Assembly: GCF_019599465.1 (NCBI RefSeq)
Contig: NZ_RKLR01000001.1
Span: forward strand, 682,001-746,000
Length of the DNA: 64,000 nt
From: Haloarcula rubra
Lineage (GTDB): Archaea > Halobacteriota > Halobacteria > Halobacteriales > Haloarculaceae
Direction: 5' to 3'
Below the pieces are notes generated by a model. The model was given only the letters and a program-made list of their open reading frames with translations. It was not told where the DNA came from and searched no databases. This document shows positions 25,881 to 34,366 of this stretch, in pieces. Position 1 is the stretch's first letter, and each line of letters begins with the position of its first letter. Both the position numbers and the translations under genes were made by a program.

Positions 25881-25916
25881 CCCGCACGCGCGGGACCGGT
25901 CCGAACGGTTTAAGGG
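25881..25916 (+). promoter_or_regulatory. Promoter of rpl15e with palindromes next to the TATA box
   Basis: A strong TATA element GGTTTAAGGG lies at 25907-25916. Directly upstream are a hairpin-forming CCCGC-ACGC-GCGGG (25881-25894) and a perfect 10-bp palindrome GGACCGGTCC (25893-25902). Transcription should start near 25936-25940, leaving a leader of about 100 nt before the ATG at 26039, long for a haloarchaeal gene. Confidence 0.6.
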
Positions 25917-25967
25917 TGCCAACCGAAAACTCCGTGGTAACTCGCTGGACGACGGGCACCAGCGGGC

Positions 25968-26030
25968 ACCTGCGTGTGCAGGTCGGGATGTGAGTCGCGG
26001 ACGCGACTTGAACCACGCAACGCCCGTGGT
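25968..26030 (+). promoter_or_regulatory. Three-hairpin leader of rpl15e
   Basis: Three perfect 6-bp stems follow one another in the predicted 5' leader: ACCTGC-GTGT-GCAGGT (25968-25983), GTCGCG-GA-CGCGAC (25994-26007) and ACCACG-N7-CGTGGT (26012-26030). The last ends 8 bases before the start codon. Most haloarchaeal mRNAs are leaderless, so this looks like a regulatory RNA structure, possibly an autogenous r-protein site. The two-base loop of the second stem means its last pair would open in RNA. Confidence 0.5.
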
Positions 26031-26038
26031 GAACCACA

Positions 26039-26629
26039 ATGGCACGAAGTGCATACTCGTACATCCGAGACGCGTGGCAGAGCCCCAAGGAAGGCAAACT
26101 CGCAGAACTGCAGTGGCAGCGCCAGCAGGAGTGGCGCGACGAAGGCGCCGTCGAGCGCATCGAGCGCCCGACCCGCCTCGACAAGGCCCGCTCGCAGGGC
26201 TACAAGGCCAAACAGGGCGTCGTCGTCGCCCGAGTGTCCGTCCGAAAGGGCGGCGCCCGTAAGCGCCGGCACAAGGCCGGGCGACGCTCGAAGCGACAGG
26301 GCGTCACCCGCATCACCCGCCGGAAGGACATCCAGCGCGTCTCCGAAGAGCGCGCCGCCCGGGTGTTTCCGAACCTCCGCGTCCTCAACAGTTACTCCGT
26401 CGGGCAGGACGGCCGACAGAAGTGGCACGAGGTCATCCTCGTCGACCCCGAGCACCCGGCCATCCAGAACGACGACGACCTCTCGTGGATCTGTGAGGAC
26501 GACCAGACCGACCGCGTCTTCCGCGGTCTGACCGGTGCCGGCCGCCGCAACCGCGGCCTCGGTACGAAGGGTACCGGCGCCGAGAAGACCCGCCCGTCGC
26601 TGCGCAGCAACCGCGGCAAGGGCAAGTAA
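26039..26629 (+). CDS. rpl15e: 50S ribosomal protein L15e
   Basis: A 196-residue ribosomal protein. The family is recognised over its full length: ARSAYSYIRDAWQSP at the N-terminus, RPTRLDKARSQGYKAKQGV, the basic RKGGARKRRHKAGRRSKRQGV and the ending TGAGRRNRGLGTKGTGAEKTRPSLR. It is part of the archaeal and eukaryotic large subunit and has no bacterial homologue. The protein is basic, unlike the acidic bulk of the proteome, as expected for an rRNA-binding protein. It is monocistronic here, with its own strong promoter and an unusual hairpin-rich leader. Confidence 0.97.
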   Translation: MARSAYSYIRDAWQSPKEGKLAELQWQRQQEWRDEGAVERIERPTRLDKARSQGYKAKQGVVVARVSVRKGGARKRRHKAGRRSKRQGVTRITRRKDIQRVSEERAARVFPNLRVLNSYSVGQDGRQKWHEVILVDPEHPAIQNDDDLSWICEDDQTDRVFRGLTGAGRRNRGLGTKGTGAEKTRPSLRSNRGKGK

Positions 26630-26722
26630 CGCGGCGTTTCTCTCCGTTCTCTCACTCTCGGTAGCCGTCGGTGTGCAGTCCGACTACACCCAGACGCCCT
26701 GCGCCTGTGCGGTCTGTCCTGA

Positions 26723-27757
26723 CTACGCCCAGACGCCTTGCTCCCGGTCCATGACGGTCACCACCACGACGTGGGGGAGCGTGACGACGGCGATGAACAC
26801 GAGGTAGAGTGCGACCCACTCGGGCACCGTCGCGGGCGGGTTCGGGACGAGGACGTAGAGGCCCGCGAGCAAGCCCAGCGACGCGACGGTCAGCGGGAGG
26901 GCGTCGCGGGCGAACTGCGTGAACGCGGCCGCCGGGTCCCGGTCTCGGAGCGCCGCCACAGCGTCGTCGTCGACCAGTAGCAGGCGGGCGACGTGGCGCA
27001 GGGAGTGCCACAGGCAGAAGTAGACGCCGATGGCGAGCACCGGCGGGACGACGGCGAAGTAGGCGACCAGTCCGAGCGTCTCGGCGGCGTCGAGGCGCCA
27101 CGCGGTCGGGTCGTCCGCGCGGGCGTACCCGAGTGCCAGCGTCGCGACCACGAGGACGCCGTAGCCGGCGGCCAGTGTGGCCCGCACGTCCGCTCGGAAC
27201 GCCCACTCGATGGCGGCGACGGCACCCGGCGCGAACAGGTCGACGAGGTCCACGGCGACCCGGCGGTACCACCCCGGGAACGCGAGCAGGGGGACGAGCA
27301 TCGGCAGCCCGCCCCGGACGACGACGGTCGCCACCCGCTGGAGGGGCGAGCGGAGGTGGCCGGCGTCGGCGAGCGCCCGCAACGCGTAGAGGTCACCCTG
27401 TCCCCAGTGGAACCACGTGACCGCGACGAACAGGACGAAGGCCGCCGCCGGGGCGAGGAACCAGCCGACGGCGTAGGCCCCGCCGACGAATCCGTAGAGC
27501 GCGAACACCCGTGCGATGGCCCGCCAGTCCGGGCGCTCGCCGCGTGTGCGAGCGACGGCGAGGTGGTCGACGGCGCCGTGTGGCAGGCCAAGGAGGAGGA
27601 CGCTGACGACGAGGGGGACGTACTGGAGCGTCGGCGGGACCGACAGGCCGCCGAGGAACGGGACGACGAGGAGGGCACTGGCGACCCACGAGGGCAGGAA
27701 GACGGTCCGGCGAATCGTCTCGCGGGCCGGGGCCGCGAGGGTGTCGGTCACCCCCAT
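26723..27757 (-). CDS. blh: Brp/Blh family beta-carotene 15,15'-dioxygenase
   Basis: A 344-residue integral membrane protein with about eight helices. The family signature is seen as LGLPHGAVDHLAV, AVTWFHWGQGD, and FCLWHSLRHVARLL, together with TLPHVVVVTVMD near the C-terminus; these His residues bind the catalytic iron. The enzyme cleaves beta-carotene to two molecules of retinal, the chromophore of rhodopsins. It is cotranscribed with the lycopene cyclase, whose stop overlaps its start by 10 bp, and with phytoene synthase upstream. Together these make retinal from geranylgeranyl diphosphate with help from a desaturase encoded elsewhere. Brp and Blh names are both used for such proteins. Confidence 0.9.
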   Translation of the reverse strand: MGVTDTLAAPARETIRRTVFLPSWVASALLVVPFLGGLSVPPTLQYVPLVVSVLLLGLPHGAVDHLAVARTRGERPDWRAIARVFALYGFVGGAYAVGWFLAPAAAFVLFVAVTWFHWGQGDLYALRALADAGHLRSPLQRVATVVVRGGLPMLVPLLAFPGWYRRVAVDLVDLFAPGAVAAIEWAFRADVRATLAAGYGVLVVATLALGYARADDPTAWRLDAAETLGLVAYFAVVPPVLAIGVYFCLWHSLRHVARLLLVDDDAVAALRDRDPAAAFTQFARDALPLTVASLGLLAGLYVLVPNPPATVPEWVALYLVFIAVVTLPHVVVVTVMDREQGVWA

Positions 27758-28473
27758 CTGTCACAGAGCCACGCGTAGAGGACCAGTCCCTGGACGACGA
27801 ACAGCGAGGTCAGCAGGAAGAAGATGGCCTCTTCGATGGGGAGGCCGAGCAGGGGTATCGCCAGTCCGGTCGTGTACTGGTCCGACAGCGTCCACACGCC
27901 CAGTGCCAGCGCGATGCGGTCGGCGACCCAGAGGTACAGCGTCGGCACGAGCGTCCCGACAGCGACGGTGCGCCACTCGGCGACGAGGAACGGCCAGCCG
28001 AACGCCCACTGGATGGCGAGGATGGGGACGCTCCAGACCAGCAGGGACCCGAGGTAGAGGCCGGCGGGGTCGTCGAGCAACGCGACGCCGACGGCTGCGA
28101 CCACCCCGGCGGCGAGCAGTCCGAGCGCCCGCGTCGGGACGGGGATGGCGAGCGGGCGCGTCGTGTCGACGCCGTAGCGGGCCACCCACAGACCGACGCC
28201 GACTGGCTGGAAGACGAAGAAGAGATACTCGCCCAGCGGCGCCGCCCACAGGCGCGTCAGCACCGTGCCCTCGCCGTACCACCAGACACCGCGGAGGACG
28301 AGGTAGTTGTCCCACGGAGTCGTGTAGACGAGCGCCAGCGCCGCCAGCAGGGCCGTCCCCGAGAGGACGACCCGACGGCTGGCGAGCCGGTAGCGCGCAG
28401 TGAGCGCCAGCGCCGCCAGTGCGGGCAGGACCAGCACTGCGTGGAACTGCAGGTAGGTGAGACTCGGAGTCAT
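27748..28473 (-). CDS. crtY: Lycopene beta-cyclase, CrtYc-CrtYd fusion type
   Basis: A 241-residue membrane protein with six to seven helices made of two tandem lycopene-cyclase domains, as in archaeal CrtY and the N-terminal part of fungal CarRP. Motifs are TTPWDNYLVLRGVWWY in the first half and GLPIEEAIFFLLTSLFVVQG in the second; PWD and the E-E pair are typical of the heterodimeric cyclase family. It converts lycopene to beta-carotene in the membrane. Its end overlaps the start of the blh gene by 10 bp, so the two are translationally coupled, and phytoene synthase lies 40 bp upstream. Confidence 0.92.
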   Translation of the reverse strand: MTPSLTYLQFHAVLVLPALAALALTARYRLASRRVVLSGTALLAALALVYTTPWDNYLVLRGVWWYGEGTVLTRLWAAPLGEYLFFVFQPVGVGLWVARYGVDTTRPLAIPVPTRALGLLAAGVVAAVGVALLDDPAGLYLGSLLVWSVPILAIQWAFGWPFLVAEWRTVAVGTLVPTLYLWVADRIALALGVWTLSDQYTTGLAIPLLGLPIEEAIFFLLTSLFVVQGLVLYAWLCDRWG

Positions 28474-28513
28474 CGGTGGGGGTGTGCGGGCCGGGCGCGG
28501 CCGACCGGAGGCC

Positions 28514-29485
28514 TCATCCGCGCCAGGTGGGTTGGCCGTGGTTGTGGACGTCGGTCGGGACTGTGTCCGGGCCGCGCTCGGAGACGGCGCTGACGGCGTA
28601 GAAGGTGGCTTCGGGGTCGCCGTTGCGCCGCCAATGCCACCACGTCCGCGCGAGCAACCAGAGCCGACGGCGGCGGGTGAGTTCCGGCGTCTCCGTCAGC
28701 ACGTCGTAGCCACGGTTCCGGATGAGTCGGTGGTGTTCGGCGTACAGCACCGCCGACAGCAGGACGCCGAACTGGCAGTCGTCGGGGAGGTAGCTGATAC
28801 CTTTGACCCCCTCGCGGTACAGTTCGTCGGTGCGGGCCAGTTCCTCCTGCATCACGGCGCGGAACGCGTCGTCGACCTCCGCGTTCGCGAGTTGTTCCTC
28901 GGTGACGCCGTGGCGTTCGAGCGTCTCCTGTGGGAGGTACACCCGTCCGTACTCGTGGATGTCCTCGCGGACGTCCCGGAGGAAGTTCGACAGCTGGAAC
29001 GCCTCGGCGAGCGCCTCGGCGTGGGGCAGGGCCGTCTCTCTCTGCGGCGGGTCCATCACTATCGTCATCATGTTCCCGACGGCGACGGCCGACCCGCGCA
29101 TGTACCCTCGCAGGTCCTCGAACGTCTCGTAGCGGGCCTGCGCGATGTCCATCTCCATCGCGTCGATGAAGACGTTTATCTCCTCGTCGGGGATGTCGTG
29201 TTCCTCGCGGAGGTCCTGAAACGCCGCCAGCACGGCGCCGTCGTCCGTGTCGTCGGGTTCGCGGTTGCCGAGTGCCGTCTCCCGTATCGTCTCCAGCCGT
29301 TCGTGCTGGACGTTCGGCGGCGGCCCGTCCGGCTGGTCGACCACCTCGTCGGCGACGCGGAAGAAGGCGTACATCACGTAGGTCGGATAGCGAATCCGCT
29401 CCGGGAGAACGCGAGTCGCGAGATGGAACGTCCGGCCGGTCTGCTGTTGAATCGATTTGCTCGTTCGGATGTTGTCAGATTGCAT
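28514..29485 (-). CDS. crtB: Phytoene synthase
   Basis: A 323-residue squalene/phytoene synthase. It joins two geranylgeranyl diphosphates to phytoene, the first committed step of C40 carotenoids such as bacterioruberin and beta-carotene. The aspartate-rich motifs are visible as FRVADEVVDQPD (residues about 46-57) and the second, QLSNFLRDVREDIHEYGRVYLP. YVMYAFFRVADEV and the YMRGSAVAVGNMM segment also match the family. It is the first gene of crtB-crtY-blh. A Bat-like regulator lies upstream on the same strand, and a TATA plus Bat-type motif is visible 190 bp before the start, implying a leader of about 165 nt or a missed proximal promoter. Confidence 0.94.
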   Translation of the reverse strand: MQSDNIRTSKSIQQQTGRTFHLATRVLPERIRYPTYVMYAFFRVADEVVDQPDGPPPNVQHERLETIRETALGNREPDDTDDGAVLAAFQDLREEHDIPDEEINVFIDAMEMDIAQARYETFEDLRGYMRGSAVAVGNMMTIVMDPPQRETALPHAEALAEAFQLSNFLRDVREDIHEYGRVYLPQETLERHGVTEEQLANAEVDDAFRAVMQEELARTDELYREGVKGISYLPDDCQFGVLLSAVLYAEHHRLIRNRGYDVLTETPELTRRRRLWLLARTWWHWRRNGDPEATFYAVSAVSERGPDTVPTDVHNHGQPTWRG

Positions 29486-29673
29486 TGAGTGCTGGCGACA
29501 GGTCGGTCATCGGATGATACGGCGGTACCGCGACATACTCCGGCACCGGGTCCGTCGTCGGTCCGTTCCGGCCGACTGTGACGTGGGCTCGGCCACGACC
29601 GTTCGCATAGATTGCGTGACGCGACCCGGGTCGGAATGACACATCGTCTACAAACGAATAAGTGGAGAGCAAC

Positions 29674-29698
29674 TTTAAACTGTGTACCCAACTACTTT
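29674..29698 (-). promoter_or_regulatory. TATA and candidate Bat upstream activating site before crtB
   Basis: TTTAAA at 29674-29679 is a TATA core; on the minus strand it is preceded by AAAGTAGTTGGGTAC (29684-29698). The GTTGGGTAC part resembles GTTAGGTAC of the Halobacterium bop upstream activating sequence as I recall it. The adjacent Bat-like gene supports a role in carotenoid regulation. The distance to the crtB ATG (about 190 bp) is a weakness of this call. Confidence 0.35.
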
Positions 29699-29746
29699 GG
29701 ACCGGTTCGAGACGGCTGTTCCGTCTGTCGGTTTGTCGAGCGGGGC

Positions 29747-31327
29747 TCACCAGGTCTCGAAAACCTCTTCCAGTAGCTTTCGTTCGCCCGCGCGGAGGTG
29801 CTGGTGGAACGTCGACGGACAGATGTCCATCGAATCGGCCAGTTCCTCGCCGGAGACGTCCCGTGGCCAGTCGAAGAAACCACCGAGGTACCCCTTCCGG
29901 AGGGCCGTCAACTGGCGGTTCGTCAGGCGGTCCTCCAGCGTGGCGAGGAACGCTTGCCGGGAGACCGGTGGCTCGTCGCGCTCACGGACGGACACGAGGT
30001 CCGTGCCGGGGTAGCTGTCGCGGACGTGTTCGACGACGCTGCGCGTCTCGGTCGTCGCCGGGAGCGTCACCGAGAACACGGCGTGGTCGGGCGTCACGGT
30101 GATGTCGCGCGTCTCCGCGCCGCGGTCGGCCAGCAGGGAGACCACCGGCGGGTCCTCGACGGAGAACTCGAACAGCGACGCCGACTCCGACGTCGAGACG
30201 TGCGTCGCGGCGGTGACCTGTGGGTGGTCGGCGGCGGCCGCACACACCGCCGACGGGTCCTCGGTCTCCACGAGGAAGAACATCACCGTCTCGTCGTCGT
30301 CGGCGACGCTCCCGCCGTACTCCATCCGACAGCCGAGGTCCCGGGCCAGCGAGACGAAGAAGATGTCGTCGTCGCGTATCTGGAGTTCCAGTTCCGTCAC
30401 GTTGTCTGTGGTCAGGAGCTTGCTCGTCTCCGTCGCGTCGATGGCCGTCGAGATGGCCTGCCCGACCGCCCCCAGCACTGCCCGCTCGCGCGGGTCGAAC
30501 ACGTCGGCGCTGTCGGCGTACACCGTGAGGACGCCGTACAGCGACTCCCCGGCGACGAGTGGGACGGCCGCGACCGAACCGACGTCGCCGCCCGCCAACT
30601 CGTGGTGGTGGGCCCCGACGTCGCCGGTGGCGACCTGTATCTCCTCGGTCCGAGCCGCGAGCGCGACGGGGTCGTCGTCGGACAGCGAGACGGCGAGGTC
30701 CGAGTCGCGGGCCGTCGAGAGGGCCGCCGGTCGGATGGTCTCGTCCCGCAGGTCGAACTCGCCGATCCACGCGAACCGGTAGGAGTCGACGGCCGCCAGT
30801 CGGTCGACCACGACCTGCTGGATGTCAGACCGCGACCCGGCGGTCATCACGTCGTTCATCACCCCCGTGACGAGGCCGTCGAGTCGGTTCACGAGGTGTT
30901 CGAGGTTCGAGCGCTCGGCGCGTAGCTGTTCGCTCCGGCGCTCGGCCGCCAGTTCCGCGAGTTTCCGCTGGGTGATGTCGATGTGGGCGACCACTGCGCT
31001 CCCGGCCTCTTCCTCCGGGAGCGGCGCGACCCGCATCAGGAACCACTGCTTCTCGTCGGGCGAGTGACAGGGGTACTCCAGCGTGAACAGGTCCCGGTCG
31101 CCGGAGATGACCGACTCGATGCCGGCGACGGCCTCGGCGGCGTACTCGTCGGCGTCGACGTCGGTCGTCCCGAAGTAGTTCACCCCCTGCATCTCGCCCT
31201 CGTCGGCGCTGGCGAACTCCCGCCAGGCGCGGTTGGTGAAGAGGATGGTCCCCTCCTCGTCGAGGACGGCGATGTTGATGGGGAGCGTATCGAGCGTCGA
31301 GTGCGCGAGTGTCTGTGGTGGCTTCAT
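29747..31327 (-). CDS. Bat-like regulator with PAS, GAF and HTH-10 domains
   Basis: A 526-residue cytoplasmic regulator. Residues about 10-125 form a PAS domain (PINIAVLDEEGTILFTNRAWREF) with a PAC-like end. A GAF domain covers about 150-310 (IGEFDLRDETIRPAA through RAVLGAVGQAISTAIDAT). A bacterio-opsin-activator middle domain follows, then the C-terminal HTH-10 domain (about 465-525) with DWPRDVSGEELADSMDICPSTFHQHLR split around the recognition helix. Bat proteins sense light or redox state and activate bop, brp and crtB in Halobacterium. Its place just upstream of crtB-crtY-blh on the same strand fits such a role. No opsin gene is present in the window. Confidence 0.9.
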   Translation of the reverse strand: MKPPQTLAHSTLDTLPINIAVLDEEGTILFTNRAWREFASADEGEMQGVNYFGTTDVDADEYAAEAVAGIESVISGDRDLFTLEYPCHSPDEKQWFLMRVAPLPEEEAGSAVVAHIDITQRKLAELAAERRSEQLRAERSNLEHLVNRLDGLVTGVMNDVMTAGSRSDIQQVVVDRLAAVDSYRFAWIGEFDLRDETIRPAALSTARDSDLAVSLSDDDPVALAARTEEIQVATGDVGAHHHELAGGDVGSVAAVPLVAGESLYGVLTVYADSADVFDPRERAVLGAVGQAISTAIDATETSKLLTTDNVTELELQIRDDDIFFVSLARDLGCRMEYGGSVADDDETVMFFLVETEDPSAVCAAAADHPQVTAATHVSTSESASLFEFSVEDPPVVSLLADRGAETRDITVTPDHAVFSVTLPATTETRSVVEHVRDSYPGTDLVSVRERDEPPVSRQAFLATLEDRLTNRQLTALRKGYLGGFFDWPRDVSGEELADSMDICPSTFHQHLRAGERKLLEEVFETW

Positions 31328-31486
31328 TCGCGATGGCCCCGGCTACGGCGTGCCGATACCCCCACTAGAGGTGGCTCGTGGATAAACGTATGGCCGGACC
31401 CCCCAATTGAATGGGTATCGGGGCAGACCCCACAGCGGGTTGCCCGGGCGGAAAACACTATACTGTGCCAGCGGGTAGCAGTGGGT

Positions 31487-31771
31487 ATGTTCGAGTCCCG
31501 GAGCGACCGGGAGACGGTGACCTGTATCGCCTGCGGTGACCGCCTCGCCCGGTCGGACGCTCGCGAGTACGACAAGCACGGCGACCGGTGGGAGCGCCGG
31601 GACAAAGAGTTCGAGTACCTCTGTAAGGGGTGTTTCGCGGATACGTCCCGGCAGCCACGGGGTGACCTCGAGGCGACGCTCGACGACGCCGGAGCCGGCG
31701 AGACGGACCGCGAGACGTTCCTCCGCCGCTATCGGGAACTGGCCGAGGACCGGAGCGTAGAACGGGAGTGA
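31487..31771 (+). CDS. Small zinc-finger protein
   Basis: A 94-residue acidic protein with a zinc-ribbon-like pair of knuckles: CIACGD at residues about 12-17 and CKGC near 46-49. The rest is polar and probably helical (ETDRETFLRRYRELAEDR). Many haloarchaea encode such one-domain zinc proteins of unknown role; the fold suggests nucleic-acid or protein binding. The ATG at 31487 is chosen because the upstream frame is antisense to the Bat-like gene. It is divergent from that gene by 159 bp and lies 69 bp before the RNase R gene, on the same strand. Confidence 0.7.
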   Translation: MFESRSDRETVTCIACGDRLARSDAREYDKHGDRWERRDKEFEYLCKGCFADTSRQPRGDLEATLDDAGAGETDRETFLRRYRELAEDRSVERE

Positions 31772-31840
31772 GCGTCCCCGAGAGACGCCGCCGAATCTCA
31801 CCCCGACAGTCCTAACTACACCGTGGGCGTAGGCCGGGGC

Positions 31841-33160
31841 ATGACTACCGAGGACGCCCAGTCGGCGGCCGGCACCGCCGAGGGGCAGGGCCCCGTCGAA
31901 ATCGACGAGGAGATGGCCCGCCACATGGAGAACAAGCGTGAGGAGTTGTTCGAGAAGTTCGGCATCCGCGACGAGTTCCCGCCGGAGGTGCTCGAGGAGG
32001 CCGAGGAACGCACGCAGGACGTCCAGCAGGAGATTCAGGACGAGGTCGACGAGCGGCGGGACCTCCGCGACATGACGACGTGGACGACCGACCCCATCGA
32101 CGCGCAGGACTTCGACGACGCCATCTCCGTCGAGGAACGGGACGACGAGTACGTCCTCTGGGTCCACATCGCCGACGTGACCCACTACGTCAACCCCGAC
32201 ACCGCGATGTGGGAGGAAGCCGTCGAACGGGGCAACACGGTGTACCTCCCGGGCTACACCATCCACATGCTCCCGCCGGTCCTCGCCGAGACGGTGTGCT
32301 CGCTGGTCCCCAACGAGGACCGACTGGCCCACACCGTCGAGATGCACCTCGACAAGGAGAACCTCTCCTACGAGACCATCGACATCTACAAGTCCGTCAT
32401 CGAGAGCGACGCGCGCCTCACTTACACGGAAGCCGAGAACCTGCTCGACGACCCAGAGACGGCCGACGACCTGCTCGAAGACACGAGCGTCGACTTGGCG
32501 GAGAAGACCCAACTCATCTGGGACCTGGCCGACCGGATGCACGAACAGCGAAAGGAGGACGGCTCGCTCGTCCTGAACCCCGCCCGGGACCGCGCCCACA
32601 CCATCATCGAGGAGTGCATGCTCAAGGCCAACAAGGCCGTCACGCACGAACTGATGTGGGACCGCGGCGTCGAGGCGATGTACCGCGTCCACCCCCAGCC
32701 CAGTCCCGAAGAGTGGGACGAGGCCCTCGTCGAGATTCAGGACCTCGACGGCGTCTCCATCCCGGGGTCGACGTGGGACGACCCGCGGAAGGCCGTCAAC
32801 GCCACGCTCGAACAGGCTCCCGGGCGCCAACTCGACAAGATTCAGTGGGCCGTGATGAAGGTGATGCCGCGCGCGAAGTACATGAACGACCCCTTCGGCG
32901 GCCACCACGCCCTGAACTTCGAAATCTACGGGCACTTCACCTCGCCCATCCGCCGGCTCTCGGACCTCATCAACCACTGGATAGTGTACACCAACGACGT
33001 CCCCGAGGACCTCGTGGCGCTGTGTGACCGCGCCAGCGACCGGCAGAAGGACGCCGAGCAGTGCGAGCGCGAGTACAAGAAGTTCCTCGAAGAGGTCGGC
33101 CTCGACGCCGCCGCCGTGAACAACCGCGGGCTAGAGATAGTCGACGAGGACGAGGACTGA
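31841..33160 (+). CDS. rnr: RNB-domain exoribonuclease (haloarchaeal RNase R)
   Basis: A 439-residue 3'-5' exoribonuclease that consists of the RNB catalytic domain with a short N-terminal helical part and lacks the cold-shock and S1 domains of bacterial RNase R. The acidic catalytic motif is IDAQDFDDAISVEE (about residues 85-98). HMLPPVLAETVCSLVP, and the RNA-channel segment HFTSPIRRLSDLINHW near the C-terminus, are hallmarks of the family. This minimal RNase R is known and essential in Haloferax, which lacks an exosome. The ATG at 31841 is preferred over the upstream GTG at 31823, which would only add six residues. Confidence 0.93.
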   Translation: MTTEDAQSAAGTAEGQGPVEIDEEMARHMENKREELFEKFGIRDEFPPEVLEEAEERTQDVQQEIQDEVDERRDLRDMTTWTTDPIDAQDFDDAISVEERDDEYVLWVHIADVTHYVNPDTAMWEEAVERGNTVYLPGYTIHMLPPVLAETVCSLVPNEDRLAHTVEMHLDKENLSYETIDIYKSVIESDARLTYTEAENLLDDPETADDLLEDTSVDLAEKTQLIWDLADRMHEQRKEDGSLVLNPARDRAHTIIEECMLKANKAVTHELMWDRGVEAMYRVHPQPSPEEWDEALVEIQDLDGVSIPGSTWDDPRKAVNATLEQAPGRQLDKIQWAVMKVMPRAKYMNDPFGGHHALNFEIYGHFTSPIRRLSDLINHWIVYTNDVPEDLVALCDRASDRQKDAEQCEREYKKFLEEVGLDAAAVNNRGLEIVDEDED

Positions 33161-33161
33161 A

Positions 33162-33518
33162 CTACGTCGGGGGCTGGCCCTCGGCGAGGTGGTCGCGGCT
33201 CCACGACTGGAGCGCGTCGATGATGGGAGCGAGGTCGGCCCCGGCCGTCGTCAGCGAGTACTCGACGCGAACCGGTTTGTCGTCGATGACGTCACGGGTG
33301 ACCAGTCCCGACTCCTGTAGGTCGTCGAGTGCCTCCGAGAGCACCTTGTCGGAGATGCCGTCGACACGGGCCTTCAGGTCGTTGAACCCGAGCGGGCCGG
33401 CCACGAGGAGCGTGTCTATCAGCATCGGATGCCACTTCTTGCCCAGGATGGCCGTGGCGCGGCGGAGTTGGCGTCTCTCACTGGTCTGTCCACCGGTCGC
33501 GTCCCCGTCGGTGCCCAT
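33162..33518 (-). CDS. HxlR-family winged-helix regulator
   Basis: A 118-residue DNA-binding protein. The winged helix covers most of it: RATAILGKKWHPMLIDTLLVAGPLGFNDLKAR is split by the first helices, then VDGISDKVLSEALDDLQESGLV forms the recognition part, and VRVEYSLTTAGADL the wing. HxlR proteins bind as dimers and respond to aldehydes, redox or other stress. It converges with RNase R with a 1-bp gap and has its promoter on the right, before a gene that does not appear to be cotranscribed. The target is unknown. Confidence 0.88.
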   Translation of the reverse strand: MGTDGDATGGQTSERRQLRRATAILGKKWHPMLIDTLLVAGPLGFNDLKARVDGISDKVLSEALDDLQESGLVTRDVIDDKPVRVEYSLTTAGADLAPIIDALQSWSRDHLAEGQPPT

Positions 33519-33692
33519 ACTGACTCCGGGTTCAGACGGACAGATAATATAGATACTGGCAACGGGTCAGTGAACGAAACCGATGCAGCCGTGGACCGGG
33601 GCCGACGATAGCCACTCTCCACCACCAGCGATAGTCGCCGACAGACCCCCCGGCAGAGTCGTCCCGCGTCGCCACCCACCGGAACCCTTGCG

Positions 33693-34295
33693 TCAGCAGA
33701 TTGGTTTCGGGTCCAGCCCCATGCCTGCCAGCGTGTCGGCGTAGTCCGCGTACGCGGCCTCGATGGTCTCGACTGCAGCGTCGCGTGCCGCCTCGCGTCC
33801 CGCGTCGTCCAGCGCCGACAGCGCGTCACGCGCCACGTCCAGGTCGCTCGCGTCGGCCCGCAGGTCGCGGAACGTGTCGGCGCCGGCCTCGTCTGCCTCG
33901 TTGACGAAGAAGCTCACCACCTGCAGATAGAACCGGTCGGCGAGGAGTGGGACGGCGACGAGGCCGGCGCCGACGCGGGCGTCCGTCGCTCCCACCGTCT
34001 GGAGATGTGTAGCGAGCGCGTCCGGGTCACCGGGGTCGGCGTCGATACGGTCGGCGCAGTCGCGGGCGCCCTCCTCGGCGGTCGTAAACGCCGTCGCGAC
34101 GGCACCGTCGGCGTCGTCTGCCCAGCCAGCCATCGCGTCCGCGACGCCGTGTTCGCGGGTCGCCGCGGCCTCGCGGACGGCCACCGGCGTCAGGTCTGCG
34201 CCGGTGACCGCGACCAGTAGTTTGTCCGACCCGAGTCGCTCCAGGTCGGTTCTCGCCTCCTCGCGTACGGCGTCGAGTGTCTCGGCGGCGTCCAT
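33693..34295 (-). CDS. All-helical hypothetical protein
   Basis: A 200-residue acidic, Ala- and Asp-rich protein without membrane segments or signal. It is predicted to be almost all helix, for example ARDALSALDDAGREAARDAAVETIEAAY. A Cys residue ends the protein (DPKPIC) and another lies mid-chain. The general look is of a helical bundle such as a ferritin-like or rubrerythrin-like fold, but the E-x2-H iron motifs are not visible, so I do not assign it. It is divergent from the rhodanese-hydrolase gene with 71 bp between starts. Confidence 0.6.
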   Translation of the reverse strand: MDAAETLDAVREEARTDLERLGSDKLLVAVTGADLTPVAVREAAATREHGVADAMAGWADDADGAVATAFTTAEEGARDCADRIDADPGDPDALATHLQTVGATDARVGAGLVAVPLLADRFYLQVVSFFVNEADEAGADTFRDLRADASDLDVARDALSALDDAGREAARDAAVETIEAAYADYADTLAGMGLDPKPIC

Positions 34296-34366
34296 ACAGG
34301 CGTTCAGGGTCGCTCGATGTTTAGAACCCCCACCCGATTTATCGGCCGTCGGTCCGTAGCGGGGCT

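Larger units (their letters stand above)
25289..26038. other. 750-bp AT-rich gap between IclR and rpl15e
   Basis: Base composition falls well below that of the neighbours between about 25380 and 25720. The gap contains one supported small ORF (25488-25625), an inverted repeat TTCGGC/GCCGAA around the end of that ORF (25614-25651), and the promoter and structured leader of rpl15e (25881-26038). The low GC suggests a non-coding or transferred segment. Confidence 0.6.

Noticed and set aside
25713-25913. 66-codon frame before rpl15e
   Set aside because: It has no strong start, a basic composition and runs into the rpl15e promoter and palindromes.
29475-29750. 91-codon minus-strand frame overlapping the crtB start
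   Set aside because: It begins inside the regulator gene region and has no motif; a real leader ORF is possible but not supported.
31343-32977. 544-codon open frame on the minus strand, antisense to RNase R
   Set aside because: High GC at third positions opens long antisense frames here. The sense strand encodes a full RNB exoribonuclease with catalytic motifs; the antisense product shows no family features.
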